NCBI RefSeq assembly: GCF_000744225.1 | Contig: NZ_JQLN01000005.1 | Span: forward strand, 682,001-746,000 | DNA: 64,000 nucleotides | Source of the DNA: Kitasatospora mediocidica KCTC 9733 | GTDB lineage: Bacteria > Actinomycetota > Actinomycetes > Streptomycetales > Streptomycetaceae | Direction: 5' to 3' | Part shown: positions 1-10,651 of the stretch, piece after piece | Layout of the letters: each line of letters begins with the position of its first letter | Numbering within the stretch: the stretch's first letter is position 1 | The notes under the pieces: generated by a model | Told to the model about the DNA's origin: nothing | What the model saw: the letters and a program-made list of their open reading frames with translations, nothing else | The model's database searches: none | Made by a program: the position numbers and the translations under genes

Positions 1-2
1 TC

Positions 3-389
3 TCACTGGTGGCCTACAACGCGATCAGCTGAACCCACCGGCTGCCCGACCGGCTGCCCCACCGGCGGCCGGCCCGGCCAGTCCGACGAGCCCGCGCCCG
101 GGCGCGCACCCCGGCGCTCGGCCAGCCCGCCGTGCCGTTCGCGGGCCCGGTGGCAGCGCTCGCAGTGCGCGGCGTTCGCCGCCGTGCCGTGCTCGGCGGC
201 CTCGCGTCGCCTGACCAGGTACCGGAACCGGCGCCCGACGTAGACCATCACGAGCAGCACCTCGACCAACGCGACCGCCAGGACCAGCGGCGCCCCGTCG
301 GCCAGATACCCCGCGACCACAGCAAGCGCGGCGCCGACCACGGCCACCCCGCCCCAGAGCTGCAGATCGCGCGCGTCCCCTCCGGCCAT
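3..389 (-). CDS. Small two-helix membrane protein of unknown function
   Basis: A 128-residue protein. From the chosen ATG a short polar N-terminus leads into two hydrophobic segments (about residues 9-27 and 31-50), then a basic stretch (RRFRYLVRRR) and a Gly/Pro/Arg-rich cytoplasmic-type tail with a Cys-X2-Cys pair (HCERC). The start is set by an AAAGGGG ribosome site 7 bases upstream; an upstream ATG would add 30 residues without a good site. A C-terminal repeat (VGQPVGQPVG) is visible. I do not recognise a family. The stop codon lies at the very edge of the window, so the downstream neighbour is not seen. Confidence 0.55.
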   Translation of the reverse strand: MAGGDARDLQLWGGVAVVGAALAVVAGYLADGAPLVLAVALVEVLLVMVYVGRRFRYLVRRREAAEHGTAANAAHCERCHRARERHGGLAERRGARPGAGSSDWPGRPPVGQPVGQPVGSADRVVGHQ

Positions 390-547
390 CGCCCCACCCC
401 TTTCCGCTTTGACCCAATGACACATGGTATCTACCGACAGTGACAGGGCGTAGTCGTCGACGGGCGAACGGCGCATCAATGTTTCATCAACTCCAGGTGC
501 CGCTGCGGGCCTTGCCCGAACGGGCAGCCGATCGTCGTGCGCACGGA

Positions 548-588
548 CGAGCGCCCCCGCGGCGGCTTCGTTGCCGCGGGGGCGCTCG
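548..588 (-). terminator. Terminator hairpin after the secreted surface-protein gene
   Basis: A 16-bp perfect stem (CGAGCGCCCCCGCGGC and its complement) closes a 9-base loop about 20 bases past the stop codon of the minus-strand gene ending at 610. No U-tract follows, as is usual in streptomycetes. Confidence 0.7.
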
Positions 589-609
589 GGGTGGTGCTAC
601 GGGGGCACG

Positions 610-1479
610 CTACGACCGGACCGGACCCGTCCTGCGGCGACGCGCGGCCAGCGCGACGCCCGCCAGCGCCGTCACCCCGAGTGCCGCCGCGGCCGTCAGC
701 ACGGGCAGCGACCCCCCGCCGGCCGCGGGCGCCGACGGGGCGTCCGCCGAGAAGCCGCCGCCCAGGCCGGCCTTGTCGTACGCCGAGCCCGGCAGCTTGT
801 CGCCGTACCGCTGGTGCACCAGCCGCTGGTACGCCGCGAGCGACTCGCCGCCCGCGCCGACCGCGCTGCGCGCCTCCGCGTCCAGCGGCAGCACCCGCCC
901 GCCGCGCAGCACGTACCAGGCGTTGACCTGCGGCTCACGGAAGACCGTGCCGCCGCCGCTGCTCGCGCCCTGCGCCGCGTAGTCGGTCTCGTCGCTGCCG
1001 GAGGCGATGTTGACCACCTGCCAACCGCCGTTCTGCGGGACGGTCCAGACCGACGCCCGCTGACCGTCCGCGGAGACCGCCTCGGTGGCCGCGAAGTCCA
1101 TCCGGGCCACTGGCGCGCCCTTCGTCCCCGCCACGAAGCCCGGGTCGAGGGTGTAGACCGGCACCGTCGCACCGCTGAGCCGCGGTGCGGCCTGCGCGGC
1201 GGACTTGGCCTCGTCCGCCGCGCTGAGCTGCACCGTCTGGTTCGGCGGCACCCCTCTGCGGGCGAAGAAGTGCCCCAACTGGTCCAGCACCGCCGGGGTC
1301 TGGACCGCGTCACGGGCCGCCGTCAGGTCGCTCTGCGGGATCGCGGCGGGGGTGGTGGGGACGGTGGCGTCCGAACCGGCTGCCTGGGCGAGCGGCGCGG
1401 CCAGCAGGCCGAGGGCCGCCGCCAGGACCGCCGTCGCGACCGCACGGCCAGGGGTGGTGTGCATCCGAGGTGTCGTCAT
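610..1479 (-). CDS. Secreted surface protein with C-terminal membrane anchor
   Basis: A 289-residue exported protein. The N-terminus has a basic n-region and a hydrophobic core ending in a signal-peptidase-like AQA-A site near residue 35. The C-terminus has a Gly/Ala/Pro spacer, an SLPVLT stretch, a hydrophobic helix and a RRRR tail, the layout of wall- or membrane-anchored proteins, although no canonical LPXTG is present. An AGGAGG site lies 5 bases before the ATG. It starts 10 bases after the stop of the papain-like protease gene, so the two are almost certainly co-transcribed. The central 200 residues match no family I know. A protease substrate, inhibitor or display partner are all possible. 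Confidence 0.7.
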   Translation of the reverse strand: MTTPRMHTTPGRAVATAVLAAALGLLAAPLAQAAGSDATVPTTPAAIPQSDLTAARDAVQTPAVLDQLGHFFARRGVPPNQTVQLSAADEAKSAAQAAPRLSGATVPVYTLDPGFVAGTKGAPVARMDFAATEAVSADGQRASVWTVPQNGGWQVVNIASGSDETDYAAQGASSGGGTVFREPQVNAWYVLRGGRVLPLDAEARSAVGAGGESLAAYQRLVHQRYGDKLPGSAYDKAGLGGGFSADAPSAPAAGGGSLPVLTAAAALGVTALAGVALAARRRRTGPVRS

Positions 1480-1489
1480 GGCTGCCTCC

Positions 1490-2149
1490 TCACGCGCCGA
1501 TCTGGTACAGGGAGTGGGTCCAGGAGAACGAGCTGTTGCTGACGTAGTAGCTGTAACTCGCCCAGTTGTAGCGGTAGTCGGACGGCCAGGGGTCACCCCA
1601 GTAGACCCAGTTGCTGCTGGTGTCGTAGCCGTACAGGACCTCCATGTGGCCACCGCCGGAGGACCACTGGATCCGCGACTCGACCGGGCGGTTGTTGTTG
1701 ATCTCGTTCTGCACGGTGCTGTAGTAGAGGTACCCGGTGACGTAGTTGCCCGGGTTGATGCCGATCCAGCTCAGCGCGTTCTGGACGTCGTCCAGCGCGG
1801 CCTCGTTGTTGGGGCAGGTGGAGCTGAGCGAGCGCCCGAACGCCGCGTCGCAGAACTGGTTCTGGGTGTAGTTGTAGCCGAACCAGCTCGCGATGGTGTC
1901 GCCGCTGGCCGCCCAGCACCAGTTGCTGTTGGACTGCGCCTGCATGCTGATGTTCAGCGTCTTCGAGGTGCCGGTGGCGAGGCTGCCGGCCGCGCCGGCG
2001 GGGCGGACCCGGGTGGGGACCGGGTTCGCGGCCGCCGAGGCCGGGGTGCTGGTGGCCGCGGTGAGTGCCGGGGCCAGGACGCCGAGTGCGAGGACGGCGA
2101 CCGCTCTGCGCAGCCGCGTCCGGGGACGGGTGGTACCGGAAGGGAACAT
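1490..2149 (-). CDS. Secreted papain-like cysteine protease (C39/C70 type)
   Basis: A 219-residue secreted protein with a twin-basic signal peptide ending near ASAA (residue 40). The mature part shows a papain-fold triad: Cys78 in NWCWAAS, His168 in GGGHME and Asp186 in WGDPWP, with the spacing of the Peptidase_C39_2/AvrRpt2-like (C70) group. Cys100 and Cys112 could form a disulfide. The mature protein is rich in Asn, Ser, Tyr and Trp, typical of an extracellular enzyme. GAGGAAA lies 5 bases before the ATG. It is the first gene of a two-gene unit with the anchored protein downstream and is divergent from an XRE-type regulator. The substrate cannot be read from the sequence. Confidence 0.85.
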   Translation of the reverse strand: MFPSGTTRPRTRLRRAVAVLALGVLAPALTAATSTPASAAANPVPTRVRPAGAAGSLATGTSKTLNISMQAQSNSNWCWAASGDTIASWFGYNYTQNQFCDAAFGRSLSSTCPNNEAALDDVQNALSWIGINPGNYVTGYLYYSTVQNEINNNRPVESRIQWSSGGGHMEVLYGYDTSSNWVYWGDPWPSDYRYNWASYSYYVSNSSFSWTHSLYQIGA

Positions 2150-2405
2150 GGCGTTTCCTCCTTGCAGACCGCAGGGAAGGGAAGTGGGGGACACGCGAAC
2201 CCCGGCGCCGTCCGGATCGGCGGCGGGGTGTGAGGAAGCATCGACCCGTTGACCGGCGCTGGTCAACGGCCGCCGGAGCGAGCGGAGTTCGATGTGAACG
2301 CGGCCCTCCAGATGTGAACGCCAACCGCCGCTGACCCTCCGAAAGGCGTGACACGCGGCCGTACGCGTGTGAATATTCACCACTACCCCTGGCACGGAGG
2401 CCGCC

Positions 2406-3341
2406 ATGCAGCAGCGCGGTTCGCATCCCGAACTGGCAACGGTCCTGCGCACCGGCCCCTTCCATCTGGCACTGCGCACCGCCCTGCAGGCCCGCGGTCT
2501 CGCGCTGCACCGGGTGCAGCAGCACCTGGCCCAGCGCGGCATACACGTCGGAGTGACCAGCCTCAGCTACTGGCAACAGGGCCGGCGCAGACCGGAGCGT
2601 CCCGAATCGCTGCGCGCGGTACGGGCGTTGGAGGAGGTGCTCGACCTTCCCGCACACTCACTCACCCGGCTGCTAGGCCCCCGGCAGGCGCTGGCCGCCG
2701 GATCGGCCGCGGTGGCGACCCGCCCCTACCGCGACCTGATCTCCCCCGCCAGCGCCATGGACGAACTCCTCGCCGAACTGCCCGGACCACGCGACACCGG
2801 CCTGCACACCGTCACCCACATCGAGCGGATCCGGCTCGGCCCCGACCGTCAACTGCTGCGCCGCGACTCACAACACGCGCTGCGCGCACACCGGGACGGC
2901 ATCGACCGCTACCTCGCCATCTACCAGGGCGACCCGGGCTGCGACGTGCAACGGGTCGCCATACGCGCCGAGGAGAACTGCCGGCCCGGGCGGATCCGGC
3001 GCGACCAGGCTTCACAACTCGTGGTCGCCGAACTGCTGTTGGACCGCCGGCTGCGCACCGGGGAGACCCATCTGCTCAGCTACGGCTTCGACGACGCGCC
3101 CTCGCCCGCGCCCACCCACGAGTACGTGCGCGGCTTCAACTCCGGTGCCGGGCAATACGTCCTACAGGTCACCTTCCACCCCGACGCGCTGCCGGTGCGC
3201 TGCCACCGGTTCGCCAGTCGCGCGCCCGGCGCGATCCCCTTCGAGAGCGAGGAACTCACGCTGGACGGCCACGGTTGCGTGCACCTGGTCGCCGGGGGGC
3301 TGGCGCCGTGCCTGCTGGGGGTCGGCTGGGACTGGGAGTGA
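2406..3341 (+). CDS. XRE/Cro-type helix-turn-helix regulator
   Basis: A 311-residue protein. Residues about 18-80 form a helix-turn-helix domain followed by SYWQQGRRRPERPES, a motif common in streptomycete XRE-like regulators. The remaining 220 residues form an uncharacterised C-terminal region with several Cys and His residues, perhaps a sensor domain. A GGAGG site is 6 bases before the ATG. It is transcribed away from the papain-like protease operon across a 256-bp shared region, so control of that operon is a reasonable inference only. Confidence 0.75.
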   Translation: MQQRGSHPELATVLRTGPFHLALRTALQARGLALHRVQQHLAQRGIHVGVTSLSYWQQGRRRPERPESLRAVRALEEVLDLPAHSLTRLLGPRQALAAGSAAVATRPYRDLISPASAMDELLAELPGPRDTGLHTVTHIERIRLGPDRQLLRRDSQHALRAHRDGIDRYLAIYQGDPGCDVQRVAIRAEENCRPGRIRRDQASQLVVAELLLDRRLRTGETHLLSYGFDDAPSPAPTHEYVRGFNSGAGQYVLQVTFHPDALPVRCHRFASRAPGAIPFESEELTLDGHGCVHLVAGGLAPCLLGVGWDWE

Positions 3342-3380
3342 CGGGTCGGTGGCCGGGCAGGGGGCCACGGGGGTCAGGGG

Positions 3381-4244
3381 TCAGTCCGTGAACTCCAGCT
3401 CCAGGCTCTCCCCCACGAGGCGGTAACCGAGCTTGCGGTACACGGAGTTGGACACCGGATTGGCGAGGTCGGCGTAGAGCAGCACGTCGTCGGCGCCCCG
3501 CACGAGCCCCTCGGTCGAGACCCCCGCGGTGACGGCGCCGCCGTAGCCACGGCCACGCCGCTCCGGCGGTGTGTAGATCGGGCCGATCCGGACCATGCCC
3601 GCCAGCACCGGCGACACCCCGCCCAGCGCGACCGGCCGGCCGCCGTCCTCCCACAGGTGGAGGACGCCCTCCGCGAGCCGCCGCTCGGCCATCCGGACCG
3701 GATCGGGCATCCCCGAGGCGACCTCGTCGTCGAACGCCCTGAACCAGTCCACCACCAGCGCACGGTCCGCCGCCTCGGCCGGGCGGATCCGTCCGGGGAC
3801 CTGCGGCACCGCCAGGGCACCCAGCCGGTACAGGCCCAGCCGCTGCTGCGTCCGCACGCTGCCGCCCGCCGCCGCGACCCAGGCGGCGGCGAAGGCCTCG
3901 GCGTCCTGCGCGCCGCCGGACACCCCGGTCAGCGGCTCCCCCGCCAGCAGGGCCGCCAGCTCGACCGCCACCGCTGGGGTCATTCGGCCCAACCGCAGCG
4001 GCTGCGGCCGCGTCTGGACGAAGGCCCCCTCGACCGGCCCGCCCCCGGCGGGCCGCCACCAGCCGAAGCGCGGGGCGACCTCCGTGTCGGCGGCCTTCGT
4101 GTCGGCGGCCTCCGTGTCGGCGGCGCGGCGGGCCAGCCGGTCGACGATGGTGAGCAGCACCGTGTTCTGCAGCGGGTGCGCGGCGAGGAAATCGCCGACG
4201 GCCTCGGTGTACTCGTCCAGGGACTCGCTCACGATCCAGGTCAT
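3381..4244 (-). CDS. GNAT-family N-acetyltransferase
   Basis: A 287-residue protein. The C-terminal half carries the acetyl-CoA-binding GNAT signature (IGPIYTPPERRGRGYGGAV, near residues 205-225), preceded by the strand typical of FR47-like acetyltransferases. The N-terminal half resembles the divergent GNAT repeat of two-domain actinobacterial members. A DTEAADTKAADTEVA stretch near residue 40 is a short direct repeat (units of ADTxAADT), probably a slippage product in a linker. The ATG is preceded by a weak AGGAT. It lies 70 bases downstream of the DUF255 gene on the same strand and may be co-transcribed. Acceptor unknown. Confidence 0.8.
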   Translation of the reverse strand: MTWIVSESLDEYTEAVGDFLAAHPLQNTVLLTIVDRLARRAADTEAADTKAADTEVAPRFGWWRPAGGGPVEGAFVQTRPQPLRLGRMTPAVAVELAALLAGEPLTGVSGGAQDAEAFAAAWVAAAGGSVRTQQRLGLYRLGALAVPQVPGRIRPAEAADRALVVDWFRAFDDEVASGMPDPVRMAERRLAEGVLHLWEDGGRPVALGGVSPVLAGMVRIGPIYTPPERRGRGYGGAVTAGVSTEGLVRGADDVLLYADLANPVSNSVYRKLGYRLVGESLELEFTD

Positions 4245-4314
4245 GCGCCGATCCTGGCCCACCCGCGGCCCGGCGTGCAGCCCAATATTCAACGGGTGTG
4301 CACGCCAGGCCGAT

Positions 4315-6363
<2,049 letters not shown>

Positions 6364-6826
6364 GCGGGCAGTATCCCAGCCGGCGCCCCCTCCACGCGGT
6401 CGGCCCTCTCAACACGCCGAGCGTCTGCCCCTCACAACCTGCGCCGACGCTTCGAAGCGGCCCAGCTTGCGAGCATAGATCGGCCCTCTGCCACCAAGGC
6501 ATCGGTACCCGAGTCAAGCCGGTACCGGCCAAAGCCGGCCACTTCCGCGAGGCTGCCGATGGCGACCCTGCCGACACCCGCCGCGCTGGAGCGTAGGGCC
6601 CCTACGCGCATCCCGTGTACCACGGGCCGTACGGGTGTTCTTGATGAGCTCGGGTGGCCCTGGGGACAGGGGCTGCGCGAAACGTTTCTCCCCAGGGGCA
6701 GCTGGGCCAGGCCCGCCATCGGATGCGGGTCCGTCCGGTGAGTGGCCCTCGAATGGCTGATGTCCCCCGCTCGTGGAAGTTGCTTGACTGCGCGTGCACG
6801 CTCGGACCACACCTCAGGGAGTCCCC
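6364..6826. other. 463-bp region without a gene; one 17-base palindrome
   Basis: Open frames here have non-actinobacterial codon use and no ribosome sites, so I call no gene. It should contain the promoters of the divergent DUF255 gene and of the secreted protein at 6827. A perfect 17-base palindrome (GCGTAGGGCCCCTACGC) at 6591-6607 and two GGTACC inverted elements at about 6505-6530 are the only structures seen. Confidence 0.4.
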
Positions 6827-7309
6827 ATGTCCTACCGCCCCCGCTTTCGCAGCGCGGTGATCGGCGCGTGCACCACGGCGCTGATCGCCGGCTCCGGCCT
6901 GCTCGCGCTTCCCGCGCGGGCACAGACCCAGGCGGCCGCCACCGCTCGCTCCTTGAGGTCGACGCCGTCGGAACGGACGGTCGCCGACTTCTTCCAGCAG
7001 TACGAGGACGCCACCCGCGGGGAGCAGTCGAAGGGCCTCGACACCGCGCAGGTCCGCGAGGAGTTCCTCACACCCGAGCTCGACAAGGCCCTCTCCGACT
7101 GGGGCGCCGCGAACATGAAGGACCCGGTCCTCCGTAGCAATGACCTGCCCCAGACCTACTCCGTGACCCCCAAGAGCGAAGCCGACGGCCACGCCACGCT
7201 CGTCCTCACCGAGAACTGGGCAGACGGTACGTCGACCGACGTGTGGTACCAGGTGCAGACCGCCACCCAGTTGATCGACGGCCTCACCGACACCCCCGCC
7301 GCCGCCTGA
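6827..7309 (+). CDS. Secreted protein of unknown function
   Basis: A 160-residue protein with a signal peptide (basic YRPRFR n-region, hydrophobic core, cleavage near ARA-QTQ, residue 33). The mature part has a short helical segment (TVADFFQQYEDA) followed by alternating hydrophobic strands ending in WADGTSTDVWYQVQ, which looks like a small cone-like or NTF2-like sheet domain. An AGGGAG site lies 5 bases before the ATG. No family recognised. No close neighbour on the same strand. Confidence 0.65.
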   Translation: MSYRPRFRSAVIGACTTALIAGSGLLALPARAQTQAAATARSLRSTPSERTVADFFQQYEDATRGEQSKGLDTAQVREEFLTPELDKALSDWGAANMKDPVLRSNDLPQTYSVTPKSEADGHATLVLTENWADGTSTDVWYQVQTATQLIDGLTDTPAAA

Positions 7310-7344
7310 CGATCCCCCGACCGACGGCTGCCTGCGGATGGGTC

Positions 7345-7494
7345 CGCACCTCGCAGATCTACCACGGGCAAGCCGGGCACGCTGCCCCCGGACCAACCGG
7401 CGACTGGAACGGCAACCTGGCCGCCAGACTGCTCTACTGGCCCGTCGTCACCACGCTGCTCCTCGGCACGACGAAGGCCGTCTTCCTGCTCTGA
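7345..7494 (+). pseudogene. Possible C-terminal remnant of a membrane protein
   Basis: In one plus-strand frame the stretch ends in a clean hydrophobic helix (ARLLYWPVVTTLLLGTTKAVFLL, in two overlapping hydrophobic runs) and a TGA, followed 25 bases later by a strong hairpin. There is no start or ribosome site for it, so if real it is the tail of a lost gene. Confidence 0.25.
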
Positions 7495-7835
7495 CCCGAC
7501 GCGCGGCGGTCTGGCCGCACCGGTGGCCCGCCCCGAGTGGGGCGGGCCACCGGCCGTGCGGCTTGGCTCAGTTGGCGAGACTGCTTGCCCTGTCGGTGAG
7601 CGTCCTCCCGCAGGATCGCGAAGTCCGGGGCCGAGTTCTCGTCAGCCGGGAAGTCCAGGCACACGTCGGATGCGGTCTTCGCGTGCCGGCCGAGTGAGAG
7701 CGAGTCGATCTGCATCGACTTGATCGTGCTGGAGTGCTCGAGGCTCCGCGGAGTCATGACCACCTTCCCATCAGTACCGAAGAAGACCACGTACCCAGCG
7801 GGGAACTCGGTGTGCATGACCGCGTCGACGCTCAT
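7434..7835 (-). CDS. Small hypothetical protein, probably frameshifted near its end
   Basis: The frame starts at an ATG (MSVDAVMHTEFPAGYVVFF) with GGACGGAG 7-8 bases upstream. Codon use is typical for about 85 codons, to DFAILRED, then becomes poor. The frame runs straight through a 15-bp terminator-like hairpin (7520-7553). A neighbouring frame gives a natural-looking end, SSLAN then TGA at 7568-7570, 15 bases before that hairpin. The simplest reading is a one-base shift near 7610. The protein is unrecognised; it has no signal peptide or membrane helix. Confidence 0.35.
   Translation of the reverse strand: MSVDAVMHTEFPAGYVVFFGTDGKVVMTPRSLEHSSTIKSMQIDSLSLGRHAKTASDVCLDFPADENSAPDFAILREDAHRQGKQSRQLSQAARPVARPTRGGPPVRPDRRASGQSRKTAFVVPRSSVVTTGQ
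7520..7553. terminator. Strong bidirectional hairpin
   Basis: A perfect 15-bp stem (CCGGTGGCCCGCCCC and its complement) with a GAGT loop. It sits between the plus-strand remnant ending at 7494 and a minus-strand reading frame, close to where that frame should have stopped. Confidence 0.65.
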
Positions 7836-8188
7836 CAACGGCTCCGTCCTGTCGGCTCTCAGAATATGGGGCCACGGTCTCCGACGGGGTGCGGCAGCGA
7901 GGGTGTGCGCTCGGGCGGGGTAGCCGGCGCCCCGGCCATCCGACACGGGGACACTGGGTGGCCGGAGCGGAACGCACTGGCCTCGTCATGCCTTCCCCGG
8001 AAGGTGCATGCCACGCAGCCGGCCGGTCGGCAGCGGTGGCCAGGAGTACGGTCCTGGCCGGAGCCCGCTCCCGGAGTCTGCTCCCAGGCGCGGTTTCGTC
8101 CTGGGTACGGACGAACTCCCCTGTCCCCGAATGGTCCTCTTGATCAAGGCCGGGAAGCACCGGCGCCATTCATCGGAGGGGTCCTTTC

Positions 8189-9355
8189 GTGTACGAGCAT
8201 GCACCGCACAGCCGCTTCCCGCTCTCCCGCCGCGGCAGCCGGCACCGGGCGGCGTCGGTCGTGACCGCCGTGGCCGCCGTGGCCGTGACGGTCGGGGTGC
8301 TGGCACCGACCGCGGCGTTCGCGGGCGGCCGGCCTGACAGCGTCCAATCGAGCCTGAACGCGCTGGTGAAGGACGACGGCCTGCCCGCCGCGCTGGCCAC
8401 CGTCAAGGGCCGCGACGGCCGCACCCACACCTACACCGCCGGCGTCGGCAACCTCACCACCAAGGCCAAGGTCCCCACGGACGGACAGATCCGGATCGGC
8501 AGCAACACCAAGACCTTCACCGCCGTCGTCGTCCTCCAACTCGTCGCCGAGGGAAAGATCGGCCTCGACACGTCCGTCGACACCTACCTCCCCGGCCTGC
8601 TGCACGGCGACGGCATCGACGGACACAACATCACCGTCCGTCAACTGCTCCAGCACACCAGCGGCCTGCCCGAATACGTGGACAAGGACGTGATCCTCGG
8701 CAACCCGAAGCGGTACTACGAGCCGCGTGAACTGCTCGACGCGGCCCTCGCCCAGAAGGCTCACTTCGCCCCGGGCACGCGCTGGGAGTACAGCAACACC
8801 AACTACCTGGTGGCGGGCCTGATCATCCAGAAGGTCACCGGGCGGCCGCTCGGTGAGGAGGTCAACCAGCGCATCGCCGACCGCATCGGCCTGCGCCACA
8901 CCTACTTCCCCACCCCGGGTGACATGACCATCCACGAGGCCCACCCCGAGGGCTACAACCAGGACGCCGACGGCTCGCTCCACGACTACACCGAGCTGGA
9001 TCCGTCCTGGGGTTGGGCGGCGGGCGGCGTCATCTCCACCAACAGCGACCTCATCCGCTTCTACACGGCGCTGCTCGGCGGCCGTCTCCTCCCGGCGGCC
9101 CAGCTCGCCCAGATGCGCACCACCGTTCCCGCGGACGAGTTGGGTCCGGGGGTCCGCTACGGGCTGGGCCTGATGAGCCGACCGCTGTCGTGCGGTGGCC
9201 TGTACTGGGGCCACGGCGGGGTCATTCCGGGCTACAACACCGCCGGGGGCGCCACCGATGACGGCCGCGCCGCCAACATCGCGGTGACCATGATCCCGGG
9301 TGACGCGGCCGCGCAGCACGTGGAGGCCGCAGTGGACTCCGCCCTGTGCCACTGA
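8189..9355 (+). CDS. Secreted serine hydrolase (beta-lactamase / DD-peptidase S12 fold), copy 1
   Basis: A 388-residue exported enzyme of the class C beta-lactamase/D-Ala-D-Ala carboxypeptidase superfamily. The signal peptide ends near AFA-GG (residue 46). The catalytic set is complete: S105-N-T-K108 (SxxK), Y201-S-N203 (YxN) and H342-G-G (HxG). Cys334 and Cys387 may form a disulfide. GTG start, with GGAGGGG 7 bases upstream. It is the first of two tandem paralogues; bases 8299-8673 match the second copy with only two differences. Substrate could be peptidoglycan stem peptides, a D-aminopeptide or an ester; the family is too broad to say. Confidence 0.88.
   Translation: MYEHAPHSRFPLSRRGSRHRAASVVTAVAAVAVTVGVLAPTAAFAGGRPDSVQSSLNALVKDDGLPAALATVKGRDGRTHTYTAGVGNLTTKAKVPTDGQIRIGSNTKTFTAVVVLQLVAEGKIGLDTSVDTYLPGLLHGDGIDGHNITVRQLLQHTSGLPEYVDKDVILGNPKRYYEPRELLDAALAQKAHFAPGTRWEYSNTNYLVAGLIIQKVTGRPLGEEVNQRIADRIGLRHTYFPTPGDMTIHEAHPEGYNQDADGSLHDYTELDPSWGWAAGGVISTNSDLIRFYTALLGGRLLPAAQLAQMRTTVPADELGPGVRYGLGLMSRPLSCGGLYWGHGGVIPGYNTAGGATDDGRAANIAVTMIPGDAAAQHVEAAVDSALCH
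8299..8673 (+). repeat. 375-bp direct repeat, unit 1
   Basis: Matches 9551-9925 with two single-base differences (near 8334 and 8562). It covers the end of the signal peptide through the SxxK region. Outside the block the paralogues are clearly more divergent. Confidence 0.9.
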
Positions 9356-9467
9356 GCCTTCCCGATCGGGCGTGAACGTCCGCACCGGTACGGCCGGCGG
9401 GTTCTGCGCGCAGGTGCGCAGAACCCGCCGGTCCATCAACTTCACTATCTTGCAGAGGGGTTACACC

Positions 9468-10616
9468 GTTAACGAGCACCTGGAGCACAATCGGACCAAG
9501 CGGCGCGGGTTGGCAGTGGCCGTGGCCGCGCTGGCCGTGGCGGCCGGGGCGCTGGCACCGACCGCGGCGTTCGCGGGCGGCCGGCCGGACAGCGTCCAAT
9601 CGAGCCTGAACGCGCTGGTGAAGGACGACGGCCTGCCCGCCGCGCTGGCCACCGTCAAGGGCCGCGACGGCCGCACCCACACCTACACCGCCGGCGTCGG
9701 CAACCTCACCACCAAGGCCAAGGTCCCCACGGACGGACAGATCCGGATCGGCAGCAACACCAAGACCTTCACCGCCGTCGTCGTCCTCCAACTCGTCGCC
9801 GAAGGAAAGATCGGCCTCGACACGTCCGTCGACACCTACCTCCCCGGCCTGCTGCACGGCGACGGCATCGACGGACACAACATCACCGTCCGTCAACTGC
9901 TCCAGCACACCAGCGGCCTGCCCGACTACACGGACGCCCCCGCGCTCTCGGACTTCAGCACGATCCAGCACCGCTACTTCGAGCCCCGCGAGCTCCTCGA
10001 CAGCGCCCTCGCCCAGAAGGCCCGCTTCGCCCCGGGCACGCGCTGGGAGTACAGCAACACCAACTACATCGTCGCCGGACTCCTGATCCAGAAAGTCACC
10101 GGACGGCCCGTCGGCGAGGAGATCACCAAGCGTGTCATCGACCGCATCGGCCTGCGCCACACCTACTTCCCCACCCCGGGCGACATGACCATCCACGAGG
10201 CCCACCCCGAGGGTTACAACCAGGAGCCCGACGGCTCACTCCACGACTACTCGGAGATGGACCCCTCGATGGCCTGGGCGGCCGGGGCGATCGTCTCCAC
10301 CAACACCGACCTCAACTCGTTCTTCAGCGCACTCCTCGGCGGCCGGCTCCTGCCCGCGACGCAGCTGGCCGAGATGCGCACCACCGTCCCCGCCGAGCTG
10401 CTCGGGCCCGGAGTCCGCTACGGGCTGGGCCTGCAGAGCAAGCCACTCTCCTGCGGCGGCCTCGCCTGGGGCCACGGCGGGACCATTCCGGGCTACCGCT
10501 CCCGCGACGCGGTCACCGACGACGGCCGCGCCGCCAGCATCACGGTCACCACCATCCCCGGCGACGCCGGCGCGCAGCACATGGCGGACGCCTTGGACGC
10601 GGCCCTCTGCCGCTGA
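9468..10616 (+). CDS. Secreted serine hydrolase (S12 fold), copy 2, start codon unclear
   Basis: About 382 residues, with the same SNTK, YSN and WGHGG catalytic motifs as copy 1 and a cleavable signal peptide with a TKRRG n-region. Compared with copy 1 it has extra residues after LPDY (TDAPALSDF region). The GAGGGG ribosome site is present, but 7 bases later, where copy 1 has GTG, this copy has GTT; nearby in-frame alternatives (TTG before the ribosome site, CTG at 9480) are poorly placed. So it either uses a rare start, begins at a weak site, or is silenced by one base change. The body of the gene is intact and conserved, which argues for recent expression. Confidence 0.75.
   Translation, partial: VNEHLEHNRTKRRGLAVAVAALAVAAGALAPTAAFAGGRPDSVQSSLNALVKDDGLPAALATVKGRDGRTHTYTAGVGNLTTKAKVPTDGQIRIGSNTKTFTAVVVLQLVAEGKIGLDTSVDTYLPGLLHGDGIDGHNITVRQLLQHTSGLPDYTDAPALSDFSTIQHRYFEPRELLDSALAQKARFAPGTRWEYSNTNYIVAGLLIQKVTGRPVGEEITKRVIDRIGLRHTYFPTPGDMTIHEAHPEGYNQEPDGSLHDYSEMDPSMAWAAGAIVSTNTDLNSFFSALLGGRLLPATQLAEMRTTVPAELLGPGVRYGLGLQSKPLSCGGLAWGHGGTIPGYRSRDAVTDDGRAASITVTTIPGDAGAQHMADALDAALCR
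9551..9925 (+). repeat. 375-bp direct repeat, unit 2
   Basis: Second copy of the block at 8299-8673, offset 1252 bases, two mismatches. Confidence 0.9.
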
Positions 10617-10651
10617 CCCGCCCCCGGCGCGTTCGGGGTGCCGGACACCGG

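Noticed and set aside
610..1479. Sortase substrate with LPXTG
   Set aside because: The SLPVLT stretch is only LPXTG-like and no sortase gene is nearby, so I call only a C-terminal anchor.
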